A DNA stretch of 64,000 nt from UBA6398 sp963660485 (GCA_963660485.1 CAVKYH010000008.1:1-64000), one strand, 5' to 3'. Numbered from the stretch's first letter, positions 33,758-42,152 are shown. Numbers and translations: made by a program. Notes: generated by a model not told the origin, from the sequence alone.

Positions 33758-35026
33758 TTATTCTGCAAATTTCTTCACAATGATGCACGCATTATGACCA
33801 CCAAAACCGAAAGTGTTGCTCAATGCAGCACGCACGGTGCGTTTCTGAGCCTTGTTGAACGTAAAGTTCAAATTGTAATCGATTTCAGGATCGTCATCGC
33901 CCTCGGTATGGTTGATGGTAGGCGGAACAATGTCCTCTTCCACAGCTTTTACCGAGAAAAGTGCTTCCACAGCTCCCGCAGCACCGAGAAGGTGTCCGGT
34001 CATGGATTTTGTGGAGCTGATGTTGAGTTTATAAGCATGGTCTCCGAATACATCTTTTATGGCAAGAGCCTCAGAACGGTCGCCAACGGGCGTAGAAGTT
34101 CCGTGAACGTTGATGTAGTCTATGTCTTCGGGGCTCATGCCGGCATCGTCGAGCGCACGTTTCATCACAAGTTTCGCTCCAAGTCCCTCGGGGTGTGAAG
34201 CAGTTATGTGATGTGCGTCGGCAGACATGCCTGCACCTGCGATTTCGGCGTATATATGAGCGCCGCGCTTGCGTGCGTGTTCAAGTTCCTCAAGTATGAG
34301 CACTCCTGCACCCTCACCCATTATAAATCCGTCGCGCGAAGCGCTGAACGGACGGGAAGCATGCTCGGGATCATCATTGCGTGTGGAGAGTGCATGCATG
34401 GCATTGAATCCTCCAACTCCCGTGGGCCAAATTGCAGCTTCTGCGCCGCCGGCTACTATTGCGTTGGCTTTTCCCAGACGTATGAGATTGAATGCCGACG
34501 CGAGGGCGTTGGTTGATGATGCGCAAGCGGAGGTTGTGGCAAAATTGGGGCCGTGGAAACCATAGTTGATAGAAATCTGACCGGCTGCTATATCCGAAAT
34601 CATCTTGGGGATAAAGAATGGTGAATAGCGCGGACCGAGCGTTTCGCCTGTCTTTGCGTAATTCACGGCTTCCTCTTCGAATGTGCGGATACCGCCGATA
34701 CCAACGCCGAACACGACGCCGATTTCGTTTTTGTCAACTTTTTCCAAGTCCCAGCCGCAATCTTTGATGGCTTCGTCTGCGGCAATAATTGCGTATTGCT
34801 CGTAGAGGTCCATCTTGCGCACCTCCTTGCGGTCGAAGTAGTCCTGAGCGTTGTAGTTCTTTACTTCGCACGCAAAATGAGTCTTGAACTTAGATGTGTC
34901 AAAGTGCGTAATTTCGGCAGCGCCACTCACGCCGTTTTTGGCATTCTCCCATGTTTCGGGAGCATTCTTGCCAAGGGGGGTGATTGCGCCTATACCGGTT
35001 ACGACAACTCTTTTCAATTCCATCAT
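33758..35026 (-). CDS. fabF: 3-oxoacyl-ACP synthase II FabF
   Basis: A 422-residue condensing enzyme of fatty acid elongation. The catalytic Cys is in TTSACASSTNALA near residue 165, the two His in INVHGTSTPVGD and SMTGHLLGAAGAVE, and the glycine-rich end in NTFGFGGHNACII. Normal length. It follows acpP by 28 bases and probably uses the acpP promoter. Confidence 0.96.
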   Translation of the reverse strand: MMELKRVVVTGIGAITPLGKNAPETWENAKNGVSGAAEITHFDTSKFKTHFACEVKNYNAQDYFDRKEVRKMDLYEQYAIIAADEAIKDCGWDLEKVDKNEIGVVFGVGIGGIRTFEEEAVNYAKTGETLGPRYSPFFIPKMISDIAAGQISINYGFHGPNFATTSACASSTNALASAFNLIRLGKANAIVAGGAEAAIWPTGVGGFNAMHALSTRNDDPEHASRPFSASRDGFIMGEGAGVLILEELEHARKRGAHIYAEIAGAGMSADAHHITASHPEGLGAKLVMKRALDDAGMSPEDIDYINVHGTSTPVGDRSEALAIKDVFGDHAYKLNISSTKSMTGHLLGAAGAVEALFSVKAVEEDIVPPTINHTEGDDDPEIDYNLNFTFNKAQKRTVRAALSNTFGFGGHNACIIVKKFAE

Positions 35027-35054
35027 GAGATGTTAAGAAATAGCGTTAAGCTGC

Positions 35055-35291
35055 TTACTTAGCGTTATTCTCAATATATGCTACTGCATCGCCTACGGTT
35101 GCGATTTTCTCAGCCTGGTCGTCGGGAATCTGAATAGAGAATTCCTTCTCAAACTCCATGATGAGTTCTACAGTGTCGAGTGAGTCAGCGCCCAGATCGT
35201 TTGCGAAACTTGCTTCGTTCTTTACTTCGGATTCATCAACACCGAGTTTGTCAACAATAATAGCTTTTACTTTTGATTCGATATCAGACAT
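35055..35291 (-). CDS. acpP: acyl carrier protein
   Basis: A 78-residue, strongly acidic protein with the 4'-phosphopantetheine site GADSLDTVELIMEFE (Ser near residue 38). It carries growing acyl chains in fatty acid synthesis. First gene of acpP-fabF-rnc, with a good promoter 42 bases upstream. Confidence 0.97.
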   Translation of the reverse strand: MSDIESKVKAIIVDKLGVDESEVKNEASFANDLGADSLDTVELIMEFEKEFSIQIPDDQAEKIATVGDAVAYIENNAK

Positions 35292-35332
35292 AATCTTTTG
35301 ATTTTGATTAATATTTTTACTATATCAGGCTG

Positions 35333-35363
35333 CAAAATTAAGCCTATTGATTTATATGACAAA
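35333..35363 (-). promoter_or_regulatory. promoter of acpP-fabF-rnc
   Basis: On the minus strand TTTG (35360-35363), 19 bases, then TAATTTTG (35333-35340). An almost ideal Bacteroidetes promoter. Upstream of it, 35364-35587 holds no gene that I can support. Confidence 0.75.
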
Positions 35364-35587
35364 ATTTTTAGCGCAAAATCGTCCGTTTTTTGCACAAAAC
35401 AGGTATTTTGCGTGCAATTTATTATCTTTTATCCTGATTTTTACGTTGTTTCATGTTGCAGGAAATTGCAAAATGTTTGTTGCATCTGCACAAAGCCTTT
35501 GTTTATGCGCAAAAACGCTTTGTTTTACGCTTTTACGAGATATTGTCTGCCTTGTGCGAAACGCGGCAAAAACTATGTGGGAGATTG

Positions 35588-35678
35588 TGAAAAACTCCGC
35601 CGCATCTAATTTAAATTACATGGCCCGGAATTTAAATTTGGTGGCCCGGAGTTTTTACGAGATGCCGTGTAGTTTTTT
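35588..35678. repeat. family A modular palindrome, copy 8
   Basis: Tags CCGCCGCATCT, ACATGGCCCGG and TGGTGGCCCGG around two AATTTAAATT cores, then AGTTTTTACGAGATGCCG and TAGTTTTTT. It lies between the HIT gene end and the acpP promoter. Confidence 0.9.
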
Positions 35679-35745
35679 GGGCACAAAGTATAGTGTTTGC
35701 GTTGAGCTAAACTATATGTTTTTATTGCACTTGTTTTGGGAAAAC

Positions 35746-35778
35746 AAAAAGTCCCGCAGATGTTCTGCGGGACTTTAT
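35746..35778 (-). terminator. terminator of greA-HIT
   Basis: Stem AGTCCCGCAGA / TCTGCGGGACT with loop TGT; A-rich on the left (T-rich on the minus strand). Confidence 0.85.
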
Positions 35779-35793
35779 TATATATATTGCCGT

Positions 35794-36192
35794 TTAGATT
35801 TCAAAATAAGCGCTTATCTTTTCTGCGGCTTCCTTCATTACTTCTGCGGCGGGGCTTAGCTTTTCGCGGCGGAAGTCCATGTCTTTTTCGCTCTGCATCG
35901 GAATGAGGTGTATATGGGCATGTGCCACTTCAAGACCGAGCACTGCCATTCCTACTTTCTTGCAGGGAAAAGCTTTCTTCAATGCCACAGCCACGTGCTT
36001 TGCGAAAACTATCATTCTTGCAAGTTCGTCATCGCCGAGGTCGAATATATAGTCTTCTTCGCGGCGCGGAATTACGAGCGTGTGGCCCATAACCATGGGA
36101 TTAATGTCGAGAAATGCGTAGAATTCCTCGTTCTCAGCCACCTTGTACGACGGAATTTCGCCGGCAGCTATTTTTGAAAATATTCCAGCCAT
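35794..36192 (-). CDS. HIT-family nucleotide hydrolase
   Basis: A 132-residue HIT protein with the signature HAHIHLIP near residue 95 and the upstream FLDINPMVMGHTLVIPRRE. The family hydrolyses nucleoside phosphoramidates or dinucleoside polyphosphates; the exact substrate is unknown. It begins 12 bases after greA and shares its transcript. Confidence 0.9.
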   Translation of the reverse strand: MAGIFSKIAAGEIPSYKVAENEEFYAFLDINPMVMGHTLVIPRREEDYIFDLGDDELARMIVFAKHVAVALKKAFPCKKVGMAVLGLEVAHAHIHLIPMQSEKDMDFRREKLSPAAEVMKEAAEKISAYFEI

Positions 36193-36204
36193 CTTTCTGT
36201 GTTT

Positions 36205-36669
36205 TTAGATTGATATGTTTACAATCTTGAGCTGCACAATTCCTTGCGGAATCTTTATATCTACAACATCTCCCACTTTGTGTCCGAGCAATCCCTGTGC
36301 AATTGGAGTTTGCGACGATATTTTTCCTTCGCGCAAGTTGGCTTCGCTTTCGCTTACTATGGTGTATTTCATCACAGCGTTGTTTTTAACGTTCTGCATC
36401 TCCACTGTGGAAAGAATCTGAACGGTATCGGTGGAAAGTTTGCTGGGATCAATTATTTTGGCACTGGCAAGAGCTGCTTTGAGTTTGTTTATTTTCATCT
36501 CAAGCATAGCCTGCGCTTCTTTTGCTGCGTCGTATTCGCTATTTTCCGAAAGGTCGCCTTTGTCGCGTGCCTCTGCAATCGCCTCAGATGCTGCCGGGCG
36601 ATCCACTGTTTCCATGTGTCTTAATTCGGCTACCATTTTGTCGTAACCTTCTTGGGACATATAAGCCAT
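36205..36669 (-). CDS. greA: transcription elongation factor GreA
   Basis: A 154-residue factor that rescues backtracked RNA polymerase by stimulating transcript cleavage. The N-terminal coiled coil carries the acidic tip ARDKGDLSENSEYDAAKE (about 30-47), and the C-terminal domain ends GHKVGDVVDIKIPQG. First gene of a greA-HIT operon. Confidence 0.95.
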   Translation of the reverse strand: MAYMSQEGYDKMVAELRHMETVDRPAASEAIAEARDKGDLSENSEYDAAKEAQAMLEMKINKLKAALASAKIIDPSKLSTDTVQILSTVEMQNVKNNAVMKYTIVSESEANLREGKISSQTPIAQGLLGHKVGDVVDIKIPQGIVQLKIVNISI

Positions 36670-36779
36670 AAGTCTGTATCTTTTAAAGTTATTATTCTGT
36701 ATGTTGTTATTGTAACAGATAAAAAACTAAAAGAATCCCAAAGCATTGGCTAAGGAATCCTTTCGTTTTTATGTTGTTG

Positions 36780-36787
36780 CAAAGGTA
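36780..36787 (-). promoter_or_regulatory. -7 box for greA-HIT
   Basis: TACCTTTG on the minus strand, about 110 bases before greA, giving a rather long leader. Confidence 0.45.
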
Positions 36788-36856
36788 TGTATTTACTTTG
36801 ATATGAAGAAATTTTTTTTTCGTAAAAAGTTTTATCCCCTACCCCACATTATTTTC

Positions 36857-37810
36857 CTATTGTTCTGATTCATTTGTTTTTTCTCCTTTCACGGCGTTGA
36901 TGTTTCGCATCAATCCGGAATACTTTGCCCTTTTCACGGCGCTGCCTTTGAACAGGTCGCAATATTCCTGCTCGGTGAGTGAATTCCAGTCGTCCTTGGT
37001 CATTTTCAAAAGCTTTTCGGGCGGCGTAAATTCCTTTATTTCCGTAGGAACTGCGAAACTATTGTGCGGGCATGCGCTTTGGCAACGATCGCAACCGTAG
37101 ATGCATGTTTCCATCTTGTTTTCGGTGCCGGCAGGTAGCTCGCCGCGATTTTCAATTGTGAGATACGACAGACACCGGCGCGCATCGAGTGAATAAGGTT
37201 CGTAGATAGCGCCACCGGGACAGGCATCGATGCATTTTGTGCAGTTGCCGCAATAGTTTTTCAAAGGTTCGTCGTAACTATCTGCCTCTACGTTCAGAAA
37301 AAGTTCGCCGAGAAAAAAGAAACTTCCCTTGTGGGGAATAATAAGCAGGGTGTTTTTCCCTATAAATCCCACCCCGGCGCGCCAGGCCCAGTATCTTTCC
37401 GAAACGGGTGCGGTGTCGCAAAAAGCGCGTCCCTCGAGAGTGAAACCGTCTCCCGAAAGTTTTTCCTTTAATAGGCGGAACAGTTCAAACAGACGCTGTT
37501 TCACCACCACGTGATAGTCTTTCCCGTAGGCGTAATACGACAAAGTGTATTCGCCGGGGTTCATTTTTTGTGCGGGATAGTAGTTGAGCGCAACCGAGAC
37601 TATTGTTTTTGTTCCTTCCACGAGTTTTTGCGGGTCATAGCGCAGGTCAAGGTTTCGCGCCAAATAGTCCATGGTGCCGTTGCGTCCTTCGGAAATATAT
37701 TTCTTTATGCTTTCGAAATAATCGTCGGCCATTTTTTCTGCCTTGCATACGCCGCAGGCTGAAAACCCGAGGTCGGCGGCAGATTTCTTTATGTAATCAG
37801 CCGAAAGCAT
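36857..37810 (-). CDS. queG: epoxyqueuosine reductase QueG
   Basis: A 317-residue cobalamin-dependent iron-sulfur enzyme that reduces epoxyqueuosine to queuosine in tRNA. Two 4Fe-4S motifs are seen: CGNCTKCIDACPGGAI near residue 187 and CIYGCDRCQSACPHN near 240; the N-terminal half has the usual FCDTAPVSERYWAWRAGVG. Slightly shorter than E. coli QueG, as in other Bacteroidetes. It follows the TrmH-type gene by 10 bases. Confidence 0.92.
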   Translation of the reverse strand: MLSADYIKKSAADLGFSACGVCKAEKMADDYFESIKKYISEGRNGTMDYLARNLDLRYDPQKLVEGTKTIVSVALNYYPAQKMNPGEYTLSYYAYGKDYHVVVKQRLFELFRLLKEKLSGDGFTLEGRAFCDTAPVSERYWAWRAGVGFIGKNTLLIIPHKGSFFFLGELFLNVEADSYDEPLKNYCGNCTKCIDACPGGAIYEPYSLDARRCLSYLTIENRGELPAGTENKMETCIYGCDRCQSACPHNSFAVPTEIKEFTPPEKLLKMTKDDWNSLTEQEYCDLFKGSAVKRAKYSGLMRNINAVKGEKTNESEQ

Positions 37811-37820
37811 ATCCTTGGAG

Positions 37821-38354
37821 TTATAAATTCAACAGTCGTGATGCGATATGCCACATGGCAATTCCGCCCGAAACCGAGACATTCATTGAATGTTTCGTGC
37901 CGAATTGCGGAATTTCTATGGCTCCGTTGCAAGCATCTACGGCTTCCTGAGCCACGCCTTTCACTTCGTTGCCAAGCACTATGGCATATTTTTTTCCTTT
38001 CACTGGATTGAAGTCCTGCAATGCAATGCTGTGCTCCACTTGTTCGAGGGCGTACACTTCATATCCCTGGCTTTTCAACTTTTCCACGGCTTCTTTTGCC
38101 GAAGGTGCGCTCTCCCACTCCACTGAATCCTCTGCGCCGAGAGCTGTCTTGTGTATTTCGGGGTGAGGAGGGCATGCAGTTATTCCGCAAAGCACGAGTT
38201 TTTCAAGCCGAAAGGAATCGGCTGTACGGAAAACCGACCCTACGTTGTACATGCTCCTTATATCGTCGAGCACAACGGTGAGCGGAGTTTTTTCGGCGGC
38301 CTTGAATTCCGTTACGTCTATGCGGTTAAGTTCTGTTACTTTCAGTTTTCTCAT
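37821..38354 (-). CDS. TrmH/SpoU-family RNA methyltransferase
   Basis: A 177-residue SPOUT methyltransferase with the three family motifs: DIRSMYNVGSVFRTADSF near residue 33, IVLGNEVKGVAQEAVD near 123 and IPQFGTKHSMNVSVSGG near 147. Probably a 2'-O-ribose methyltransferase of tRNA or rRNA; the target is unknown. A TAATTTTG box (38362-38369) is only 8 bases upstream, so the transcript may be nearly leaderless. First gene of a pair with queG. Confidence 0.9.
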   Translation of the reverse strand: MRKLKVTELNRIDVTEFKAAEKTPLTVVLDDIRSMYNVGSVFRTADSFRLEKLVLCGITACPPHPEIHKTALGAEDSVEWESAPSAKEAVEKLKSQGYEVYALEQVEHSIALQDFNPVKGKKYAIVLGNEVKGVAQEAVDACNGAIEIPQFGTKHSMNVSVSGGIAMWHIASRLLNL

Positions 38355-38377
38355 TTCACGGCAAAATTAAAACAAAC

Positions 38378-38621
38378 TGTGGAAAACTCGGTGGAAAACT
38401 CTTGGAAAACCTGTTTATACATTTCAACAGTTTCAACTTTAAAGCGTGGAGTTTTCAACCTGTGTGGATAAGCCACTATTTGCTCCACACTGTTTTCACA
38501 GCATTTTCCACAGTTTTCCACCATGGTTGCTTTCAAAAAAAAACATGTACATAATTCTGAAAATCATACGTGTATCAGTACCAAAAAAATGGCACATCAA
38601 AAGTTTTCCACAGTTTCCACT
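38378..38621. other. cluster of DnaA-box-like motifs; candidate replication origin
   Basis: One perfect box TGTGGATAA at 38463 (TTATCCACA on the other strand) and three TTTTCCACA-type boxes at 38378 (minus), 38504 and 38604. One-mismatch versions lie at 38390, 38481 and 38514. An AT-rich tract follows (about 38535-38690, with poly-A and a TATATAATATAATAT run). No gene fits the interval. Whether it is oriC, a DnaA titration site or a regulatory region cannot be told here. Confidence 0.45.
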
Positions 38622-38750
38622 TCGTATAATCATCATCATTCTTCTTTTTAAAAGAAAAATAGAATGATATATATAATATAATATGTTTGCGTGGTTATAT
38701 CTGGCAGAATTTGGTTAAGAACGTACCTTGTTTTATAGTGTGCCGAGATG

Positions 38751-38842
38751 GTTTTTACGAGGTCAGACCTAATTTAAATTAGATGCGTCGGAATTTAAAT
38801 TTGGTGGCCCGGAGTTTTTCACGAGATGCCTTGGAGTTTTTT
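38751..38842. repeat. family A modular palindrome, copy 9
   Basis: GAGGTCAGACCT, AATTTAAATT, AGATGCGTCGG, AATTTAAATT, TGGTGGCCCGG, AGTTTTTCACGAGATGCC, TTGGAGTTTTTT. This is the only family A copy between divergent genes. It is the inverted counterpart of copy 10. Confidence 0.9.
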
Positions 38843-38953
38843 CAGTGTAAAATGCCGTATTTTCCACGTGGTTTCCAATCTCCATTAATAGCCCGGCAGC
38901 GTAACGGCATAAGGTAGTTGAGAGAAAAAAACTGATATGTAGTTTTAAAAAGC

Positions 38954-38961
38954 TAATTTTG
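38954..38961 (+). promoter_or_regulatory. -7 box for lipoprotein/C1 peptidase pair
   Basis: TAATTTTG, 20 bases before the ATG. Confidence 0.55.
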
Positions 38962-38981
38962 CAGATAAACATTAAGCGGAG

Positions 38982-39332
38982 ATGAAGAGCAGATTCCCCC
39001 TACCCGTTTTTTTCGCAGCCATGATGCTTTTGCCGGCGGCATGCTCTGTGTCGCAAAAAACTATGGGCGGCAAACGGCATGAGGGGAAAACCGACAATAA
39101 AGAGTATTCTTTGAATACTCTTATAGTGTACGTCGACGCAAAGACGGGAAAAGAACCGCTGCTTGAGTTTTGCAAGGCCAAGAAGTTTGATGTGATATAC
39201 AACTACTCCAATATCAGCGGCGCGGCATTGAGAATTCCGCAAAACGTTTCAACCAGAAAAGCCATTGCGCGCCTCAAAAAGGTGAAAGGAGTGGTTGGCG
39301 TGGAGCGCGACAGGATTATGAAACTACAATAA
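38982..39332 (+). CDS. small lipoprotein with inhibitor I9-like C-terminus
   Basis: The 116-residue protein has a lipobox-type signal (LLPAACSV, Cys at about residue 21). Residues 45-116 resemble the inhibitor I9/subtilisin propeptide pattern: LIVYVDAKTG strand, YNYSNISGAALRIP, then a helix (RKAIARLKKV) and the end strand VVGVERDRI. I9 domains fold proteases and block their active sites. Only 6 bases separate it from the C1 peptidase gene, so a chaperone or inhibitor role for that enzyme is a fair guess. The assignment rests on pattern only. Confidence 0.55.
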   Translation: MKSRFPLPVFFAAMMLLPAACSVSQKTMGGKRHEGKTDNKEYSLNTLIVYVDAKTGKEPLLEFCKAKKFDVIYNYSNISGAALRIPQNVSTRKAIARLKKVKGVVGVERDRIMKLQ

Positions 39333-39338
39333 TATATA

Positions 39339-40745
39339 ATGGAAAAAATGAAAAAGCTAACCACTACCCTATTGTCGCTGCTTGTTTGCAGCGCATCGGG
39401 CTTTGCCCAAAAGTCGGGCGGCATAACGCCGGAAATGCTCGGACAAATCAAAAAAATGCAAACTTCCACGCCTGCCGAAAAGGCGCTTGGAAACGCATTG
39501 GCAACTACCGACATCAATATTCTCACCCGGAATTCTTCGAATCCCGCAGCGCAAAACAAGTATTTCTCAAACTATGTGAAATCAAAAGGCATTACAAACC
39601 AAAAATCATCGGGACGGTGCTGGCTTTTCACGGGATTGAACGTGATGAGGGCCAAGATGATTGAAAACTACAAGCTCGGGGAATTCAAGTTCTCGCATGT
39701 GTATTGCTTCTTCTACGACCAACTCGAAAAATCAAACCTTTTCCTGCAAGGCATAATCGACAACGCCAAGAAACCAATGGACGACAAAATGGTGGAATGG
39801 CTTTTCAAAAACCCGTTGTCAGATGGCGGACAGTTCACAGGCATTGCCGACGTGATTTCAAAGTATGGCGTTGTGCCTTCGGAGGTTATGCCCGAAACTT
39901 ATGCCGCAAACAATACGAGCAGAATGAGCAAACTTGTGAGCTACAAGCTACGTCAGTTCGGTATAGAGCTTCGCAATATGGCTGCCAAGGGAGCAAAAAC
40001 CGACGCCTTGCAGAAGCGCAAAGTTGAAATGCTCGGAACGGTTTACCACATGCTTACTCTTTTTTTTGGCAACCCGCCCGAGAAATTCACCTGGACACGT
40101 TGCGACCAATCGGGCAAACCTGTTTCGACCAAAGAGTACACACCGCTCGGATTTTATAAGGAATACGTTGCAAAAGATCTGCAAAACAATTACGTGATGC
40201 TTATGAACGATCCCACGAGAGAGTATTACAAAGTTTACGAAATAGATTATGATCGCCACACATACGATGGAAAAAACTGGACATACATTAATCTTCCGAT
40301 GGACTCGATTAAAAAAATTGCAATACGCTCTATAAAAGACAGCACCATGATGTATATGTCGTGCGATGTGGGTAAATATCTAGACAAAAACACGGGAGTT
40401 CTCGACAGTGCCAATTATGATTACGCTTCTATCCTTGGCACGGAATTCAATATGAGCAAGAAGGAAAGAATTATGAGCTTCGCGTCGATGTCTTCTCACG
40501 CTATGACTTTAATGGCAGTTGATCTAGATGAAAACGGGAAGCCTTTGAAATGGGAAGTAGAGAACAGTTGGGGCGACGACTACGGATATAAGGGTCATCT
40601 CATCATGTCTGATTCATGGCTTGACGGATATCTTTTCCGCCTTGTGGCTGAGAAAAAATATGTGTCGCAGTCTACGCTCGATTTGCTCAAGCAAAAAGCC
40701 ACTCTTCTCCCGCCTTGGGATCCTATGTTCTCGCCTGAAGAATAA
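39339..40745 (+). CDS. exported C1-family (bleomycin hydrolase-like) aminopeptidase
   Basis: A 468-residue papain-fold peptidase of the C1B group. The catalytic Cys is in QKSSGRCWLFTG near residue 93, His in SSHAMTLMAVD near 385 and Asn in VENSWGDDYG near 407, so all active residues are present. Unlike cytosolic PepC it has a signal peptide (MKKLTTTLLSLLVCSASGFAQ), so it works outside the cytoplasm. Translation may begin at 39339 or at the ATG three codons later. It follows the I9-like lipoprotein gene by 6 bases. Confidence 0.9.
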   Translation: MEKMKKLTTTLLSLLVCSASGFAQKSGGITPEMLGQIKKMQTSTPAEKALGNALATTDINILTRNSSNPAAQNKYFSNYVKSKGITNQKSSGRCWLFTGLNVMRAKMIENYKLGEFKFSHVYCFFYDQLEKSNLFLQGIIDNAKKPMDDKMVEWLFKNPLSDGGQFTGIADVISKYGVVPSEVMPETYAANNTSRMSKLVSYKLRQFGIELRNMAAKGAKTDALQKRKVEMLGTVYHMLTLFFGNPPEKFTWTRCDQSGKPVSTKEYTPLGFYKEYVAKDLQNNYVMLMNDPTREYYKVYEIDYDRHTYDGKNWTYINLPMDSIKKIAIRSIKDSTMMYMSCDVGKYLDKNTGVLDSANYDYASILGTEFNMSKKERIMSFASMSSHAMTLMAVDLDENGKPLKWEVENSWGDDYGYKGHLIMSDSWLDGYLFRLVAEKKYVSQSTLDLLKQKATLLPPWDPMFSPEE

Positions 40746-40776
40746 TATACCGCTTTGAGTAATAAAGATATATACG

Positions 40777-40807
40777 AAAATGCCGCCTGAATTGGGCGGC
40801 ATTTTTA
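40777..40807. terminator. bidirectional terminator
   Basis: AAAATGCCGCC and GGCGGCATTTTT pair around TGAATTG between convergent genes. Confidence 0.9.
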
Positions 40808-40838
40808 TTGTGTCAGTTTTCGTAATAATTGCAGGCTT

Positions 40839-41651
40839 TTATTTCAATTTGAAAGCTACCGGCAGTGTGAGGTAGACCTTTACTTTTTTGCCGTTGTTGC
40901 TTCCGGGGGTGAATGTAAGCGTTTTTATCACTCTCATTGCCTCTTTGTCGAGAATGGGGTGGGAGGAGCGGAAAACTTGCAGGTTTTCGGTTTTTCCTTT
41001 CTCGTTCACCACAAACCTTATCATTGATATTCCTTCCAATCCTTTCTGTTGCGCTTCTTCGGGATACTTCAATTTTTTGGCTATGTAGCGTTTCATTTCG
41101 TTGTCGTTGCCTTTTGAAAATTTCGGCATCTTTTCCGCGTTGAAATACACGCCGTTAAGGTCGCACGATAAGCTTTCTGCATTGGTTTTGTTCTGCACAT
41201 ACGGCATCACCGATTCGTCGTTTTTCGAAGTAACGCGCTTCCAGAGTTCCTGCCATTCGCCGTCTTGGTAATCATTGTTGTGAAAGACTGTCATAAGCGA
41301 ATTGCCTATGAATTTTATCCTTACACGCTCTTCTGAAACTTGGTTGGAATTATTGCAGTCTACGGTTTTTTCTAAAACAGTAGAGTCGTTTTCCACAATA
41401 TACTTGCCGCTGGCTGAGATAGTTGCGCTCTCGTTTGGAGAATTGCAGACCATAGTTGTAAAATGTCCGTCGCCAGAATAAATTTTCCATTTAAGCACAA
41501 AACTCCCGTTGTCTTTGTCATTGTTTCGAGAGGGAATAGACAGTTGCCAAATGCCTTCCACATTGTTTTCAGCCTGCGTTTGGGCAGAGCAAAGGGTAGG
41601 GGACGCTGCGAAAACGCCGGCAAAAGCCAACAACTTTATTGTCCGTTTCAT
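40839..41651 (-). CDS. exported DUF4488 / TonB C-terminal domain protein
   Basis: The 270-residue protein has a signal peptide (to about residue 24), a lipocalin-like DUF4488-type region (about 30-145; VEGIWQLSIP, then WQELWKRV) and a TonB C-terminal domain (about 185-270; KYPEEAQQKGLEGISMIRFV, LDKEAMRVIKTLTFTPG). True TonB has an N-terminal membrane anchor and Pro-rich linker; this protein has neither, so it is more likely a free periplasmic or surface protein that uses the domain for binding. Single gene. Confidence 0.75.
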   Translation of the reverse strand: MKRTIKLLAFAGVFAASPTLCSAQTQAENNVEGIWQLSIPSRNNDKDNGSFVLKWKIYSGDGHFTTMVCNSPNESATISASGKYIVENDSTVLEKTVDCNNSNQVSEERVRIKFIGNSLMTVFHNNDYQDGEWQELWKRVTSKNDESVMPYVQNKTNAESLSCDLNGVYFNAEKMPKFSKGNDNEMKRYIAKKLKYPEEAQQKGLEGISMIRFVVNEKGKTENLQVFRSSHPILDKEAMRVIKTLTFTPGSNNGKKVKVYLTLPVAFKLK

Positions 41652-41789
41652 TTTGATACCGTTTAATGGAATTTCAACTGCAATGTTAGCGAATAATTTG
41701 GATATATGAAAAAAGAGAACTGCTTAATTTCACGCAATATGGCAACGTTTGGTGCAGTGGAACAGTTTGCTTTTTTCTATTACGATATA

Positions 41790-41922
41790 TCGTAAAAACT
41801 CCAAGGCATCTCGTGAAAAACTCCGGGCCACCAAATTTAAATTCCGACGCATCTAATTTAAATTAGGTCAGACCTCGTATTTTACGATATCAGATGTAGT
41901 AAAAAACAATGTCTGACATCAG
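41790..41922. repeat. family A copy 10 with family B fragments
   Basis: AAAAACTCCAAGGCATCTCGTGAAAAACT is split here as two parts: the tag CCAAGGCATCTCG, then CCGGGCCACCA, AATTTAAATT, CCGACGCATCT, AATTTAAATT and AGGTCAGACCT. Family B tags (GATATCAGATG, TGTCTGACATC) follow at 41885-41920. It is the reverse complement of copy 9 over about 80 bases with a single visible difference. Positions 41923-42081 have no gene. Confidence 0.9.
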
Positions 41923-42081
41923 AAAAATATTGTAAAACAAAAAATAAACTTAAACGATTTGTAGTTGTAAGATATTGATTATAAGATTAAAATGGTGGGG
42001 GAGTGGAAATTCTAAAAAAAAAGGCAAAAAAAATGCGATTCGTGTTATCCTTTACAAAAGGAACCGCGAACCGCTTGTTTG

Positions 42082-42152
42082 TTGTTCCACACCGATTCGA
42101 ACGATGACTGAGAGAACCAAAAACTCTAGTGCTACCATTACACCATGGAACA
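42082..42152 (-). tRNA. tRNA-Gln (anticodon TTG)
   Basis: A full cloverleaf can be drawn: acceptor TGTTCCA/TGGAACA, D arm GTGT/GCAC, anticodon arm AGAGT/TCTCT with loop TTTTGGT, and T arm CATCG/CGGTG with loop TTCGAAT. Anticodon TTG reads CAA and probably CAG. The pair next to the anticodon loop (31-39) is T-T. CCA is not encoded. It has its own promoter and lies downstream of polA on the same strand. Confidence 0.93.

Noticed and set aside
35347..35859. 170-codon frame between acpP and HIT genes.
   Set aside because: It runs through repeat copy 8, a terminator and into the HIT gene; Cys/Phe-rich composition, no promoter.
40839..41651. A true TonB energy transducer.
   Set aside because: It has a cleavable signal peptide and a DUF4488-like region instead of a membrane anchor and Pro-rich linker; no ExbB/ExbD genes are near.
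42015..42062. Terminator after tRNA-Gln.
   Set aside because: A short stem (TCCTTT/AAAGGA) and T runs on the minus strand exist, but they are separated and the hairpin is weak.
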